64,000 bases of DNA, taken from positions 220,351 to 284,350 of the forward strand of contig JAJYGP010000025.1 in the NCBI GenBank assembly GCA_021785035.1, written 5' to 3'. This stretch comes from Pseudomonadota bacterium. GTDB taxonomy: Bacteria > Pseudomonadota > Gammaproteobacteria > Acidiferrobacterales > Acidiferrobacteraceae. The position numbers were made by a program, and so were the translations under genes. This document shows positions 27,138 to 36,378 of the stretch, piece after piece; position 1 is the first letter of the stretch, and the number at the start of each line of letters is the position of its first letter. Under the pieces are notes generated by a model that had not been told where the DNA came from, searched no databases, and was given only the letters and a program-made list of their open reading frames with translations.

Positions 27138-28066
27138 GGGGCGGCCTTCAGTAGCCGGTCGATGATGGCCATGGCGCCCTGGGTGCGAAGCCGCTCAGCC
27201 ACAGTCGCGGCAAGTTCCTGGGCTGCTGCGACCGGGCCTGTGGCGGCGGCCTTGATCAGGCGGCTGCCGTTCGTCTCGCCGACGAGTCCGCGAATCGTGA
27301 TCTGGGCCTCGGCCACCATCGCGAAGGCAGCGATTGGCAGACGGCAGCCGCCGGCAAGGGCTGCGGTCACGACACGTTCGGCCTGCACGCAGAGGGCCGT
27401 CTCAGGGTGGTTTAAGGGCGCTATGAGGGCCTGCGTGTCCTGGTCGTCGGCGCGACACTCGATTCCGATGGCCCCCTGAGCGGCCGCCGGGAGGCTCACC
27501 TCGATCGGAAGATAGCCTGCGATGCGGTCCGCGAAGCCCAGGCGTTTCAGGCCGGCCGCTGCAAGTACGATGGCCGCGAACTCTCCGGCGTCAAGCCGGG
27601 CTAGGCGGCTATTGACGTTGCCGCGGAGGTTTTCGATGACCAGATCCGGACGGCTGTGAAGGATTTGGCTCGCCCGCCGTAGGCTGGCAGTCCCGATCCG
27701 GCTTCCGAACGGTAAATCCTCGAGGGTTTGGGCGCTTAAGGGGCTTACAAGGGCGTCTCGAGGGTCTTCTCTTGCCAATATGGCCCCGATCGTTAAACCC
27801 TCCGGTAATTGTGCTACGACATCTTTCATGGAATGAATGGCGATGTCGATACGTCTCTCACAGAGACCCTGCTCCAATTCCTTTGTGAACAGGGCCTTGC
27901 CGCCCGCCGCGATGAGGGGCGCGCTTAAGAGCCGGTCGCCTTCCGTGGTCATGGCGATCGTTTCGACCGTAAGGTGGGGATGTAGAGCAAGAAGTTGGTC
28001 GCGCACATAGGCGGCTTGCCATAAAGCGAGTGCGCTCTTGCGAGTCCCGAGATGCAGCGTCGTCAA
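27134..28066 (-). CDS. hemC: Porphobilinogen deaminase HemC
   Basis: A protein of 310 residues that joins four porphobilinogens into hydroxymethylbilane. LGTRKSALALWQA is the substrate-binding start; the signature around the dipyrromethane-cofactor Cys reads VTAALAGGCRLPIAAFA. GSRIGTASLRRASQI and NLRGNVNSRLARLD are also intact. It is divergent from the thioredoxin-like gene with only 12 bases between the starts, so each promoter must lie inside the other's coding region. Confidence 0.97.
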   Translation of the reverse strand: MTTLHLGTRKSALALWQAAYVRDQLLALHPHLTVETIAMTTEGDRLLSAPLIAAGGKALFTKELEQGLCERRIDIAIHSMKDVVAQLPEGLTIGAILAREDPRDALVSPLSAQTLEDLPFGSRIGTASLRRASQILHSRPDLVIENLRGNVNSRLARLDAGEFAAIVLAAAGLKRLGFADRIAGYLPIEVSLPAAAQGAIGIECRADDQDTQALIAPLNHPETALCVQAERVVTAALAGGCRLPIAAFAMVAEAQITIRGLVGETNGSRLIKAAATGPVAAAQELAATVAERLRTQGAMAIIDRLLKAAP

Positions 28067-28078
28067 GGAGAGCCTAAA

Positions 28079-28582
28079 ATGGTGAGGTCAGAAGGGTGTC
28101 ATCGTAAGAGGTCAGCGGCGCTTACGCAAATCCTCAGTCTCGCGCTCATCCTGACCTGGTCCAGCCTCGCGGTCGCTTCCGCTATCCCGCGGGCGGTGAA
28201 TCTTAAGGCGCTAGCACGAGTGGCCGAAGCGCATCATGCGCCTATCGCACTGCTTTTTTGGTCTCCGGGATGCCGCTATTGTGCCGTGGTCGAGCGCGAT
28301 TTCTTGCAGCCAGCGACCACAGATCCAAGGTTTCGTCATGTCATCTTTCGGCGCATTGATATTAAAAGTAGCAAGGTCCTACGGGATTTCGCCGGACGTG
28401 CCACCACCGAGGCCCGGTTTGCAAAACGCCTAGGTGTTACACTCGTTCCGGATATTCGTTTCTATAACGCTCAAGGACAGAAGGTCGCTCCAGAGATGTT
28501 GGGGCTTTCCACGCCTTCGTTTTACGCGTCCTATCTCGACGCGGCTTTGCGGCGGGCCCAAAACCTATGCCAAAGATCATAA
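28079..28582 (+). CDS. Periplasmic thioredoxin-fold protein (SoxW-like)
   Basis: ATG 28079 follows AAGGAG at good spacing and gives 167 residues. A signal peptide (ALTQILSLALILTWSSLAVASA) is followed by a thioredoxin fold with the active site WSPGCRYC (CxxC) and the cis-Pro in LGVTLVPDIRFY. This suggests a periplasmic disulfide reductase or thiol carrier. Neighbours are two DsrE-like periplasmic proteins and a porin, so it may keep their single cysteines reduced or handle bound sulfur. Similar proteins are called SoxW in sulfur oxidisers. Confidence 0.75.
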   Translation: MVRSEGCHRKRSAALTQILSLALILTWSSLAVASAIPRAVNLKALARVAEAHHAPIALLFWSPGCRYCAVVERDFLQPATTDPRFRHVIFRRIDIKSSKVLRDFAGRATTEARFAKRLGVTLVPDIRFYNAQGQKVAPEMLGLSTPSFYASYLDAALRRAQNLCQRS

Positions 28583-28623
28583 GAAAACGATATGCATAAA
28601 AACCACAAGAGGAGTAGCCTGAT

Positions 28624-29073
28624 ATGAGATATAAAACGATTCACCAGCGGTTTGTTCTGGCGTTTTCGGCCCTGTTGTTCTTGACGTTTGCAGCCCCCAG
28701 TTACGCCTATTCGCAAACTCATGCCTTCGCGACTCACCATGTCGTGTTTCAGATCAGTAATGGCAGTGCGCCGATGCAGGAGTTAGTGTTGGCCAATGCC
28801 GCCAATGTTTTGAAGTATTTCGGACCCGACAAGGTCCAGTTGGAGATCGTGGCTTTTGGGCCGGGTCTGCGCCTCCTCCTCAAAAACAACGTGCACGCCA
28901 AGATGATTCAGAGTCTGCACGCCGAGGGAGTCGAGTTCGCCGCTTGCCATAATACGATGATGAAGCTGCATTTGACGAAAGCGGATTTAAATCCGGTGGC
29001 CCACGTCGTTCCGGGGGGCGTGATCGAAATCATGCGTCGGGAGAGCGAGGGCTGGAATTACATCCGTCCGTAG
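28624..29073 (+). CDS. Periplasmic DsrE/F-like protein (first copy)
   Basis: A protein of 149 residues with a signal peptide cleaved after about residue 28 (AAPSYA|Y). The mature part has the DsrE-fold pattern: VVFQISNGSAPMQELVLANAANVLKYFG, a strand LEIVAFGPGLRLLL, and a conserved Cys near 108 in VEFAACHNTM, where DsrE-family proteins carry a persulfide-forming Cys. Usual DsrE is cytoplasmic; this one is exported. About 1.5 kb downstream is a second, diverged copy. SD AGGAG lies before ATG 28624. Confidence 0.78.
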   Translation: MRYKTIHQRFVLAFSALLFLTFAAPSYAYSQTHAFATHHVVFQISNGSAPMQELVLANAANVLKYFGPDKVQLEIVAFGPGLRLLLKNNVHAKMIQSLHAEGVEFAACHNTMMKLHLTKADLNPVAHVVPGGVIEIMRRESEGWNYIRP

Positions 29074-29146
29074 ATTGCTCGCGCTGAGATACAAGATTAA
29101 AGTGCAGTACAATAAAGAAAAAAGTGAGTCTATCTAGGAGGAGTTC

Positions 29147-30574
29147 ATGAAAAATAAGTCGCTCGTCGCGGCCGCGGTGGCCGCTGTGTGTTTGGGGGGG
29201 GTGGCCCACGCCACCAATTGGTTCCAACTGCAGGGGACGGAGCCAAGCGGCGTCGCCGCTCCATTCCACCTCTTTGGGTTTATCCAACCGACTTACGAGG
29301 ATGCGGGCGGTTCGGCCGTCACCGGTCTTGTGGGTGCGGGCGCGCCTTTTAACGGCGCCGTTCCTAAGTTCAATGAGGTCGCCCCCCAGGATACCTCGGC
29401 TAGCAGCTTTAATATGTTAAGGGCCCGTATCGCGGTGCGCGGCACGGTGACGCCGATCAGCAACCAGATCGATTACTTCATCATGGCCGAGTTCGGCAAT
29501 AACGGCTATACCACCACGGGAGGCTCCAGTGGTTCGACCCCGCGCCTGACGGATGCGTCCGTGACCTTCAACCAAATCCCAGGCGCACGCGTGCGTGTGG
29601 GCCTTTTTAAGACCCCGGGTCCCGAAGAGGTGCTGCAAGGCATCCCGGATTTTGATTACGTCAATTTCACGAACGTAAGCCAGCAGTTGATCCTGAATCA
29701 ATTCGTGGGTTCGGCCTTGGCGGTTCCGGAGGCGGGCGGCGCCTATGCGGTGCAATCGGCCCCCATCACGGCCGGGCGTGATCAGGGTATCCAGGTCTTC
29801 GACTGGTTCAATAACGGTCCCTGGCAGTTCGCGTATGCGGCCATGATCGGTAACGGCTCGCCGCTTTACGCCAATGCCACAACCAATAGTTCCGACTACT
29901 ATGGGCGCCTGCAAGAGTCCTATATCTTTAATCACAGCAAAGGCCCGCATCAGGCCGGTATCACGGCCTGGGTCTGGGAGCATTTGGGGCATCAAACCCT
30001 GAATGTAGATGGTCCGGTCGGCGGTGGATTTACCCAGCAAAACTACACCTATAGGCGCGATGGTATCGGGGCCCAGTATCGCAGCGGCTTTATGACACCG
30101 GGCGCTGTGCGGGTGACCGGAGAGGTGATGCGGGGTAGCGGTTGGATCCTCTCCCAGGCGCCGTTTTCAAGCGCTGCGGCGGGTTATACCGGTGCGCAAC
30201 CCGTGTGCAGCGTGAGCGCAGGGGCCAACCCTTTGTGCACGGAGACCTTGTATCCGGGCGCCAACAACCAGGCCGCGGGCGGTTATATCGAGACCGGGGT
30301 CTTTGTGACCAAGCATTGGGATCTTGAGGCCCGTTACGACCAGTACAATCGCTTGACTAATAATCCGGGGCTTGAGCGCATCTTTAAGACGACGACGCTC
30401 GGCGTTCAGTATTACATATCGCCCATGGCGCGCGTCACATTCAATTATGCGATCAACCGCATCGATATCCCCCATTTGTCGTCAGTGGGCCCGGCGGCGG
30501 CGCAAAGCAACGCCTCAGCGGTGGCGGGCGCGCGGGATAATGTGATCTCCCTGCAAACGACGTTGATGTTTTGA
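29147..30574 (+). CDS. Outer-membrane porin
   Basis: A protein of 475 residues with a signal peptide (SLVAAAVAAVCLGGVAHA) and a pattern of alternating strands through the whole length (HLFGFIQPTYED, NMLRARIAVRGTV, DYFIMAEFGNNG, ARVRVGLFKTPG). It ends in a strand with C-terminal Phe (NVISLQTTLMF), the sorting signal of outer-membrane barrels. It resembles the phosphate-selective/OprP-like group in the way the first strands run, but selectivity cannot be read from the sequence. SD AGGAGG precedes ATG 29147. It sits between the two periplasmic DsrE-like genes. Confidence 0.8.
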   Translation: MKNKSLVAAAVAAVCLGGVAHATNWFQLQGTEPSGVAAPFHLFGFIQPTYEDAGGSAVTGLVGAGAPFNGAVPKFNEVAPQDTSASSFNMLRARIAVRGTVTPISNQIDYFIMAEFGNNGYTTTGGSSGSTPRLTDASVTFNQIPGARVRVGLFKTPGPEEVLQGIPDFDYVNFTNVSQQLILNQFVGSALAVPEAGGAYAVQSAPITAGRDQGIQVFDWFNNGPWQFAYAAMIGNGSPLYANATTNSSDYYGRLQESYIFNHSKGPHQAGITAWVWEHLGHQTLNVDGPVGGGFTQQNYTYRRDGIGAQYRSGFMTPGAVRVTGEVMRGSGWILSQAPFSSAAAGYTGAQPVCSVSAGANPLCTETLYPGANNQAAGGYIETGVFVTKHWDLEARYDQYNRLTNNPGLERIFKTTTLGVQYYISPMARVTFNYAINRIDIPHLSSVGPAAAQSNASAVAGARDNVISLQTTLMF

Positions 30575-30591
30575 CCTCCAGGAGGGTGCAA

Positions 30592-31104
30592 GTGAAAAAA
30601 GGAAGATTATGGGGGGCGCTAGGCCTTCTGGCAGTGAGTGTCCCGGCGTTGGCGGTCCAGGGAGCGGCGCACTGGCATACCATCCACGTCCAGATCCCGG
30701 TCCGCTTGAAGCGGGCCAAGGTGGTCTTCAATATGGACCACCCGGTCTTTGTTCCGCATACCCGGGAGCCCGTGGGCCTGTCTCAGTTGCGCATGATGTG
30801 GGCGAAGTTTCATCGCGACCACACCCGCTGGAAGATCGATGCGGTCTTTCAGGGAGCGGACGGTTATATGCTCTTGAATAACAAGGCCTATGACCGGTTT
30901 ATGCACGTCCGCACCGGGAACCCGTATCGGGGGCAGATAGAAAGTTTGTTCCATAAAGGCATCGATATCGAGGAGTGCGGCGTCACTATGCGTGCCCATC
31001 ACTGGGGCAATAAGCAGCTCTTGCCCAACGTGAAGGTGAACGCCGGCGCCGTCGCTCGCATCATTTATCTCGAGCAACACGGTTATATCGAGGTTAATCC
31101 TTAA
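30592..31104 (+). CDS. Periplasmic DsrE-like protein (second copy)
   Basis: GTG 30592 follows AGGAGG and gives 170 residues; the track start at 30571 lies inside the porin stop. A signal peptide (LWGALGLLAVSVPALA) precedes a DsrE-type fold (AKVVFNMDHPVF; RWKIDAVFQGADGYMLLNNKAYDRF) with one Cys near 129 in IDIEECGVTMRAHHW, at the same position as the Cys of the first copy. The region next to it (HWGNKQLLPNVKVNAGAVARIIYLEQHGY) matches the DsrE C-terminal helix-strand pattern. Its stop overlaps the convergent rlmJ stop by four bases. Confidence 0.7.
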   Translation: MKKGRLWGALGLLAVSVPALAVQGAAHWHTIHVQIPVRLKRAKVVFNMDHPVFVPHTREPVGLSQLRMMWAKFHRDHTRWKIDAVFQGADGYMLLNNKAYDRFMHVRTGNPYRGQIESLFHKGIDIEECGVTMRAHHWGNKQLLPNVKVNAGAVARIIYLEQHGYIEVNP

Positions 31105-31898
31105 CGGATACGGTAACGCGGTATCCCGTCTTGGGTAAGGGTCTGGGCGAGAGTCGGTACGATCTCGCCCAGTCTTTTTTTGAGGCCAAAAGGGGGATTT
31201 AAGATCACTAAGCCTGAGCCATTTAGCCGGCTTCGCACGTCGGCCGGCCACGTGAGAAGCTCGACTACCAGATGTTCTCCCAATTGCGACACAACCGTTA
31301 TCAGACGATCGGCATCCCGCCTATCTTTGATCGGGTACCAAATCAGATAGACCCCTTGTCGAAAACGCAGAAGGGCAGTTTTAAGACCCTCCAAAAGTGC
31401 GCTGCGCTCGGTCACCTGCTCGTAAGGAGGGTCTATCAGAATGAGGCCGCGGTGTTCGGGTGGCGGCAGTAGGGCTTTTAAGGCATGGTAACCGTCTCCG
31501 AGAAAGATCTGGGTGTGTTCAGAGCGCAAGGCCTGCTGAAGGGCGGCATGCGCCTGCGGCGCTTGTTCCACGGCGACCAAGCGGTCGCCGTTGCGTAAAA
31601 AATGGCTGGCGATCAGAGGCGAGCCCGGGTAATTGCGCAGACGCGCCCCGTTATGCTGGCCCACGGCGCTCATGTAGGGTGCCAAAAGCGGCCATTCCTC
31701 TCGGCGTGGCCAGAGTCGCATGATGCCGTCTGCGGCCTCGCCATCGGCCTGTAAACGATACAGACCTTCGCCCGCATGGGTATCGAGAACGAAGAGTGGT
31801 TTGGGTTTTTGGCCGAGGCATGTCAGCGTTTCTATGAGCACAACATGTTTAAGCACATCGGCTGCCGAGCCCGCATGAAACGCATGCTGGTAGTTCAC
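31101..31898 (-). CDS. rlmJ: 23S rRNA m6A2030 methyltransferase RlmJ
   Basis: A protein of 265 residues. The N-terminal MNYQHAFHAGSAADVLKHVVL is the RlmJ signature, followed by FVLDTHAGEGLY (SAM-binding) and the catalytic motif IDPPYE (N6-adenine methyltransferase DPPY). It methylates A2030 of 23S rRNA. It overlaps the next minus-strand gene upstream by four bases and the convergent DsrE gene by four bases. Confidence 0.95.
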   Translation of the reverse strand: MNYQHAFHAGSAADVLKHVVLIETLTCLGQKPKPLFVLDTHAGEGLYRLQADGEAADGIMRLWPRREEWPLLAPYMSAVGQHNGARLRNYPGSPLIASHFLRNGDRLVAVEQAPQAHAALQQALRSEHTQIFLGDGYHALKALLPPPEHRGLILIDPPYEQVTERSALLEGLKTALLRFRQGVYLIWYPIKDRRDADRLITVVSQLGEHLVVELLTWPADVRSRLNGSGLVILNPPFGLKKRLGEIVPTLAQTLTQDGIPRYRIR

Positions 31899-32245
31899 GT
31901 GTAATCCGAGTACTTGCGGGAGCTCCCGCGTACCTTATCGGCGGGATATTTCACGCCGTTCTTCTCAATCTTATCCCAAGCTGCCTTTTCCAGATCGATA
32001 CCGAGCCGGTCTGCAAATCGGATGAGATACAAAAGAACGTCCGCGGCTTCCTCGCTGATCGCCTGGTGTTGCTGAGCGGATAAGTGGCGGCTCTCCTCTT
32101 CGCTCAGCCATTGAAGGGGCTCTACAAGCTCGCCGGCCTCCACAATGAGGGCCATAGCCAGGTTCTTCGGGGAGTGGAACTGCTCCCAGTCGCGCTCTTT
32201 GGCAAACTCGGCCAGGCGTTTTTTAAGATCGTCAAGACAACTCAT
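31895..32245 (-). CDS. MazG-like nucleotide pyrophosphohydrolase
   Basis: ATG 32245 with GGAG just upstream gives 116 residues. The all-alpha NTP-PPase motif is visible as EAGELVEPLQWLSEEE and, later, EEAADVLLYLIRFADRLGID, which supply the E-x-x-E and E-x-x-D metal ligands. A C-terminal KYPADKVRGSS is typical of the short RS21-C6/MazG-type dNTP pyrophosphatases that clean non-canonical nucleotides. It is coupled with rlmJ by a four-base overlap. Confidence 0.88.
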   Translation of the reverse strand: MSCLDDLKKRLAEFAKERDWEQFHSPKNLAMALIVEAGELVEPLQWLSEEESRHLSAQQHQAISEEAADVLLYLIRFADRLGIDLEKAAWDKIEKNGVKYPADKVRGSSRKYSDYT

Positions 32246-32978
32246 AGGTCTCCTGCCCCGTGCCAAGCGCAGCACGCGGTATAAAAGGGGCTTGCCGTTT
32301 TGACCCCTAGTCTACCGAATTTTCAACCATCCGTCTGGTCGGCGATGTCGTGGTCTTTCATTTCAGACGACTTCAGTCCTTGAGGGCGGGGTTCAAGATG
32401 CCGCAACTGTGATGCAAACGAACAAGATTTTCCGGCGCGCAGCACACAAAGTCCTGGTCAGGCTCGCACTGTTCTTAACGACCAAAACGCGCAAGACGCA
32501 AAAGCCCGCTGCAGGCGGTGTAAAACGCCGTCCGATGCAAGCGGCTGTGCTCACCGCATGTGCCTCGCGTGTGTGTCCAACTGACTCGGGGCCGCCACTT
32601 GGTCATGGTTCCGTCGGTCGGGGCGCCACGGTGCATGGCCTAGCAGATGTTCGGCGCCGCCCCGATCGGTGGCCGTGATGAGCGGTGAGATCGACACGTA
32701 TTCCATGAGGCGGTAACCGGGCCGTCTCCAAACGGGTGGTCATGCATCGGCATACCGTGCAACAAGATAACGTAAGTTGGCGAATAAATAGATGGCTTGC
32801 TGTTGGTTGCGTTGACGAAGGCGCAAAGCCGCCGAAGCCTCTTGGCCCGTTATGCCGCTGGCTTCGAGGTTTAGGAACCAAAACGACTGCTACGAAATCA
32901 ACTCCCCAGACCGCGTTGTTTTTTAGTTGCGTGACACATCACACGGTTCGCTTACAAGTTATTGACAAAGCCTTGTTG
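32246..32978. other. Intergenic region with unresolved ORF fragments
   Basis: About 730 bases without a convincing gene. On the minus strand, a 49-codon stretch ending in ANLRYLVARYADA and a stop near 32752 looks protein-like but has an in-frame stop in front and no start, so it may be the tail of a decayed gene. Other ORFs here overlap and have no recognisable motif. This marks the left edge of a less GC-rich accessory stretch. Confidence 0.45.
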
Positions 32979-33776
32979 TCACAAAGACAGCTGATGAATT
33001 TGTTTCCAAACAATATAAACTCCCACAATGGCGATCACGACGACAAAAATTGCATTGAGAGTGCCCTTTTTTGTTTTGTCTAAATAGCCCGCTAAAATCG
33101 ACCCAAAATAACCGCTGACAATGCCCCCGGTCAGCAATATAAGCACAAGCCACCAATTGACAAGGCCAGATATCGCGTAGCTTGCCGCACCGGTCCCCGC
33201 GAAGATCGTAATAGCGGCAAGCGACGAGCCAATGGCATCGATAATGGATAAGCCGTTGGCCCATATAAGACTGGGAACTATTAAAAACCCTCCGCCTACC
33301 CCGAAAAATCCTGAAAGTGCGCCGACGCCGAATCCCGATCCTAAAGACGCCGATACGCGCCTGATGCCGCTATTCAAGGACACGGAGGGAACTTTCTGCC
33401 GGTTTCTCCACATCTGGTACGCGATCCAAAGCATCAGCAAACCAAACAGAAACAACAGGTCTTGACCGTTCATCAGTTTCCCGAGATCAGCGCCCACCAA
33501 CGCCCCAAAAACGCCAGCCACGGTAAAAAACGTTATGGCGCGCCATCGGACATGGTCGCACCGGGCGTGCGTGTAGCAATTGGTCAAGGCGTTGATTGTG
33601 ACCACGGCGGCCGTGGTACCCACCGCTACGTGGACATTGTTTATGCCCACGAGATAGACGAGAAGCGGCACGGCCAATATCCCCGCTCCACTACCGATCA
33701 GGCCCAACGTAAAACCGATTAAAGTGCCCGATACAACACCAAGAATCAGCTGGTGAGTTGTCAATGCCATGATCAT
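32979..33776 (-). CDS. TauE/SafE-family (DUF81) anion transporter
   Basis: A protein of 265 residues with about eight hydrophobic segments and the two glycine-rich repeats of the family: GFTLGLIGSGAGILAVPLLVYL near the start and GALSGFFGVGGGFLIVPSLI in the second half. These proteins export sulfite, sulfoacetate or related sulfur and organic anions. The substrate cannot be read from sequence; in this sulfur-linked genome sulfite is a reasonable guess. Its codons are visibly more A/T-rich than those of neighbouring blocks. Confidence 0.85.
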   Translation of the reverse strand: MIMALTTHQLILGVVSGTLIGFTLGLIGSGAGILAVPLLVYLVGINNVHVAVGTTAAVVTINALTNCYTHARCDHVRWRAITFFTVAGVFGALVGADLGKLMNGQDLLFLFGLLMLWIAYQMWRNRQKVPSVSLNSGIRRVSASLGSGFGVGALSGFFGVGGGFLIVPSLIWANGLSIIDAIGSSLAAITIFAGTGAASYAISGLVNWWLVLILLTGGIVSGYFGSILAGYLDKTKKGTLNAIFVVVIAIVGVYIVWKQIHQLSL

Positions 33777-33990
33777 GGGAGTGCCTCGCTGGTGACGCTA
33801 CCTTAAGAGCCACGGAAACCCGGCGCATAATGGTTTTACTTAACCGTATTCCGCGTTGTTTTACCTGAAGGGTAGGCTCGCCACGCCGCCACCAGTCGCT
33901 TGTGTCAATCACGGCGTGGCCGAGTGAGGGAAACGGCAGCGCGGGCGCATGCGACTGTTTCTGAGCCATGTTTCGCACTTACCCTGACCG

Positions 33991-36378
33991 TCAAGTAAAA
34001 GTTATGAACATCGCCGACGTCCAAACCTTGGCATCGTCCACCTGGCGAGCAAATAGGTACACAGGCCGAAAACCATGCGGTCCATTTTCGGGAGATATGG
34101 AGATTTCCCCGGATATATCACGTGGTGTTGGTGTTTCACTCATGCGCTCTAGAGAAACGAACATGTCGATGCCAGGTAAATCCTTACGCACACGACCCTT
34201 TTCAAGCAGTTCCTGCCCAGAAATATCCCAGGCCACAGACGGGCAATGAACAAAAGGATTGCTTTTAAGGGGGTCTCCAAGCTTCACGTATCCGTCTATC
34301 GAACAGGAGATGTGAAAGGTCGCGTTTTGCAAGTTTGAAATATCCATTTCAATCGCGTCCGCGTCGCCGTAGGTGTCGCTTTTAAAGCCGATTCCTGTAG
34401 CGCTTTCTCGCCAGCACGTCTCCTCGATATGCTCAAACCCGCGCGGAGTGAAACCGTTTATGACGCCATTGTGTATAGTGACAAGGCCTTTCCAGTCAGC
34501 GCTTCTGTAACGGTCCTTTACGCGCGCACCGCCCCAGCGTAGTCGAATTTTCCGTGACGAGTAGCCAAGCTCCTTTTGAAGGTCTCGTTGCCATATAGGG
34601 CCCGTATGATCATAGGCGACAAGTTCGTCCCAACCGCAATCACCGAGAAAACGATAGGTGATGTTGGCAGGCCCCTTATGGTTGAACTCATCTCCCTGAA
34701 TATATTGACCACAGCGTGCCAGCCCCACGGTCCGCTCGCCCGTCGTGGCAAACGTATGCCGTGCCCGCAAAGCCTTGGCCACTTCTACGCGGTTGAGGGC
34801 TGAGGCCAATACGCCCGAAATCCCGCCTTTGGTGCCGAATACGGCGGTCCCTGGAACCCCGCCGCCGCATCGACCACGATGCTCGTCACCCGCCATCGAA
34901 GCGCCCAATTTGTAGCCCCGTTCCATCGCCTCCTGATAAAGCCAACCAAAATGTCCCCACGACGATCCGATCTCGATGAGGCGTTCCAGCGCGGGGTAGT
35001 GCCAATCAAGAATGCAACGACGACCGCCTACATGGGGAATGAGAAGGTGACCCTCTGGATCTTTAGCATAGGCGGCCCAAAGTTCCTCCAGCGGCCACGC
35101 CCCTGGCTGAACTTGGGTGGTGGCGCCCATGTCCTCGTTCCACTCAAACGAACGAACATGCTCCCCGGTCAACAGATAGGGAAACTCCGGCGTCTGTCCA
35201 TGAAGAAATACGACGTTATGATCGCCACCGGCACAAGAGCTCCCGCACCACTCAGTGCCGGGAAATGCGATGAACACATCGTCTTTGTTGATGGCGTGGA
35301 TAAGTTCAACGGTCCGGTCCCATTTGGCTTTAGTAATATTGAAGTCGTTATGGGAGAACGCAAGGATGTCAAGTCCCGATACGTCGCGGCCGTACGTAAG
35401 ATTGTAAGTGGTGCTGTTTGTTCCAATGGTGTCTTCTGAGTGGACGTGAAGGTCGCAATAGTACATGCGCGGTGCGTAAAAACTTTTGTCCACGGTTATG
35501 TAAAACGTCTTTTCCGGAACCCGGGGATAATCTTTTAACCGCGCCGTCACGACAAGCTCGCCCGCTTTGTGCGTGGGTAAATCATCGATAATAAGAATGG
35601 CCCAACCGCTGGCTGCTAAAAGCGCCTGATTTTCGTACACCAGAACGCCGTCAAGTGTAGCGCTAATGATGACCCGCTCCGGCCGATTCCAGCATGTATT
35701 ACCCCACGCGTCTTCCGCCCGTACCCGCAACAAGCAGTGCTCCCCTAACCGCACAACGCGCGACGCAGCGACAACAAGCTGCGCGGGCTCCCCTGGCACA
35801 ACCTGTATGACAATGTCGTTTGGTACTGTGGCGGCACGTGAAGTGCCTAAAGGATCAACGTAACAGCGAATACGAAAGTTCTGTTCAACAAATGTCTGTA
35901 CACGCGTCCCGGGACCACCGTGGCGCCGGTCTCCAAGCCTTACGATAATGTGATCGCCAGCCTTAAGATAGCCATCTATTGTGTCGACAATGACGGCTTT
36001 CTGAAACGGACGCTCATGGCCCTTTTGGTCAAAACGCACCTTGAGACTTTGGACAGTTGCCGGGCTTTGACCGGAAACTAAGGGGCCCGCTTGATATTCA
36101 GCGGAGATATAGTTGGCGCCTTTGGGGTCTACAACCTGAAACAGAGCCCAATCCGAGTAGAAACGAAAGGTGGCCTTAAACCAGGAACCGTCGGCCATTC
36201 CGGATGCGCCAAGTTCGTAATCAAGAATTATCTCCTGCCAGGAGCCCGCGACAATACTGTCGACATTGCATGTCACGTTCCCCAAAAATGGCATATCCTT
36301 GGTCTGAGCGTATAGCCCTTGGGGTGCCGTGTAGGCGCCTAACAGGGCCTTGAGCTCACTTTCGGTTTTTTTCTTCAT
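33991..36378 (-). CDS. DUF3604/PHP-like metal-dependent hydrolase with N-terminal beta domains
   Basis: ATG 36378 follows AGGAG and gives 795 residues; the track start is 33 residues too long. Residues 1-300 are beta-sandwich-like (QEIILDYELGASGMAD, PAQLVVAASRVVRLGEHCLLRV). From about 308 a PHP-type amidohydrolase-like domain follows with candidate metal ligands: DLHVHSED (HxH), FSHNDFN, FPGTEW, GGDHNVVFLH, LIPHVGGRR and GDEHRGRCGGG. The order matches DUF3604 proteins, which are poorly characterised; related CehA-type PHP proteins hydrolyse esters or carbamates. No signal peptide. The C-terminal 180 residues are beta-rich. Confidence 0.8.
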   Translation of the reverse strand: MKKKTESELKALLGAYTAPQGLYAQTKDMPFLGNVTCNVDSIVAGSWQEIILDYELGASGMADGSWFKATFRFYSDWALFQVVDPKGANYISAEYQAGPLVSGQSPATVQSLKVRFDQKGHERPFQKAVIVDTIDGYLKAGDHIIVRLGDRRHGGPGTRVQTFVEQNFRIRCYVDPLGTSRAATVPNDIVIQVVPGEPAQLVVAASRVVRLGEHCLLRVRAEDAWGNTCWNRPERVIISATLDGVLVYENQALLAASGWAILIIDDLPTHKAGELVVTARLKDYPRVPEKTFYITVDKSFYAPRMYYCDLHVHSEDTIGTNSTTYNLTYGRDVSGLDILAFSHNDFNITKAKWDRTVELIHAINKDDVFIAFPGTEWCGSSCAGGDHNVVFLHGQTPEFPYLLTGEHVRSFEWNEDMGATTQVQPGAWPLEELWAAYAKDPEGHLLIPHVGGRRCILDWHYPALERLIEIGSSWGHFGWLYQEAMERGYKLGASMAGDEHRGRCGGGVPGTAVFGTKGGISGVLASALNRVEVAKALRARHTFATTGERTVGLARCGQYIQGDEFNHKGPANITYRFLGDCGWDELVAYDHTGPIWQRDLQKELGYSSRKIRLRWGGARVKDRYRSADWKGLVTIHNGVINGFTPRGFEHIEETCWRESATGIGFKSDTYGDADAIEMDISNLQNATFHISCSIDGYVKLGDPLKSNPFVHCPSVAWDISGQELLEKGRVRKDLPGIDMFVSLERMSETPTPRDISGEISISPENGPHGFRPVYLFARQVDDAKVWTSAMFITFT

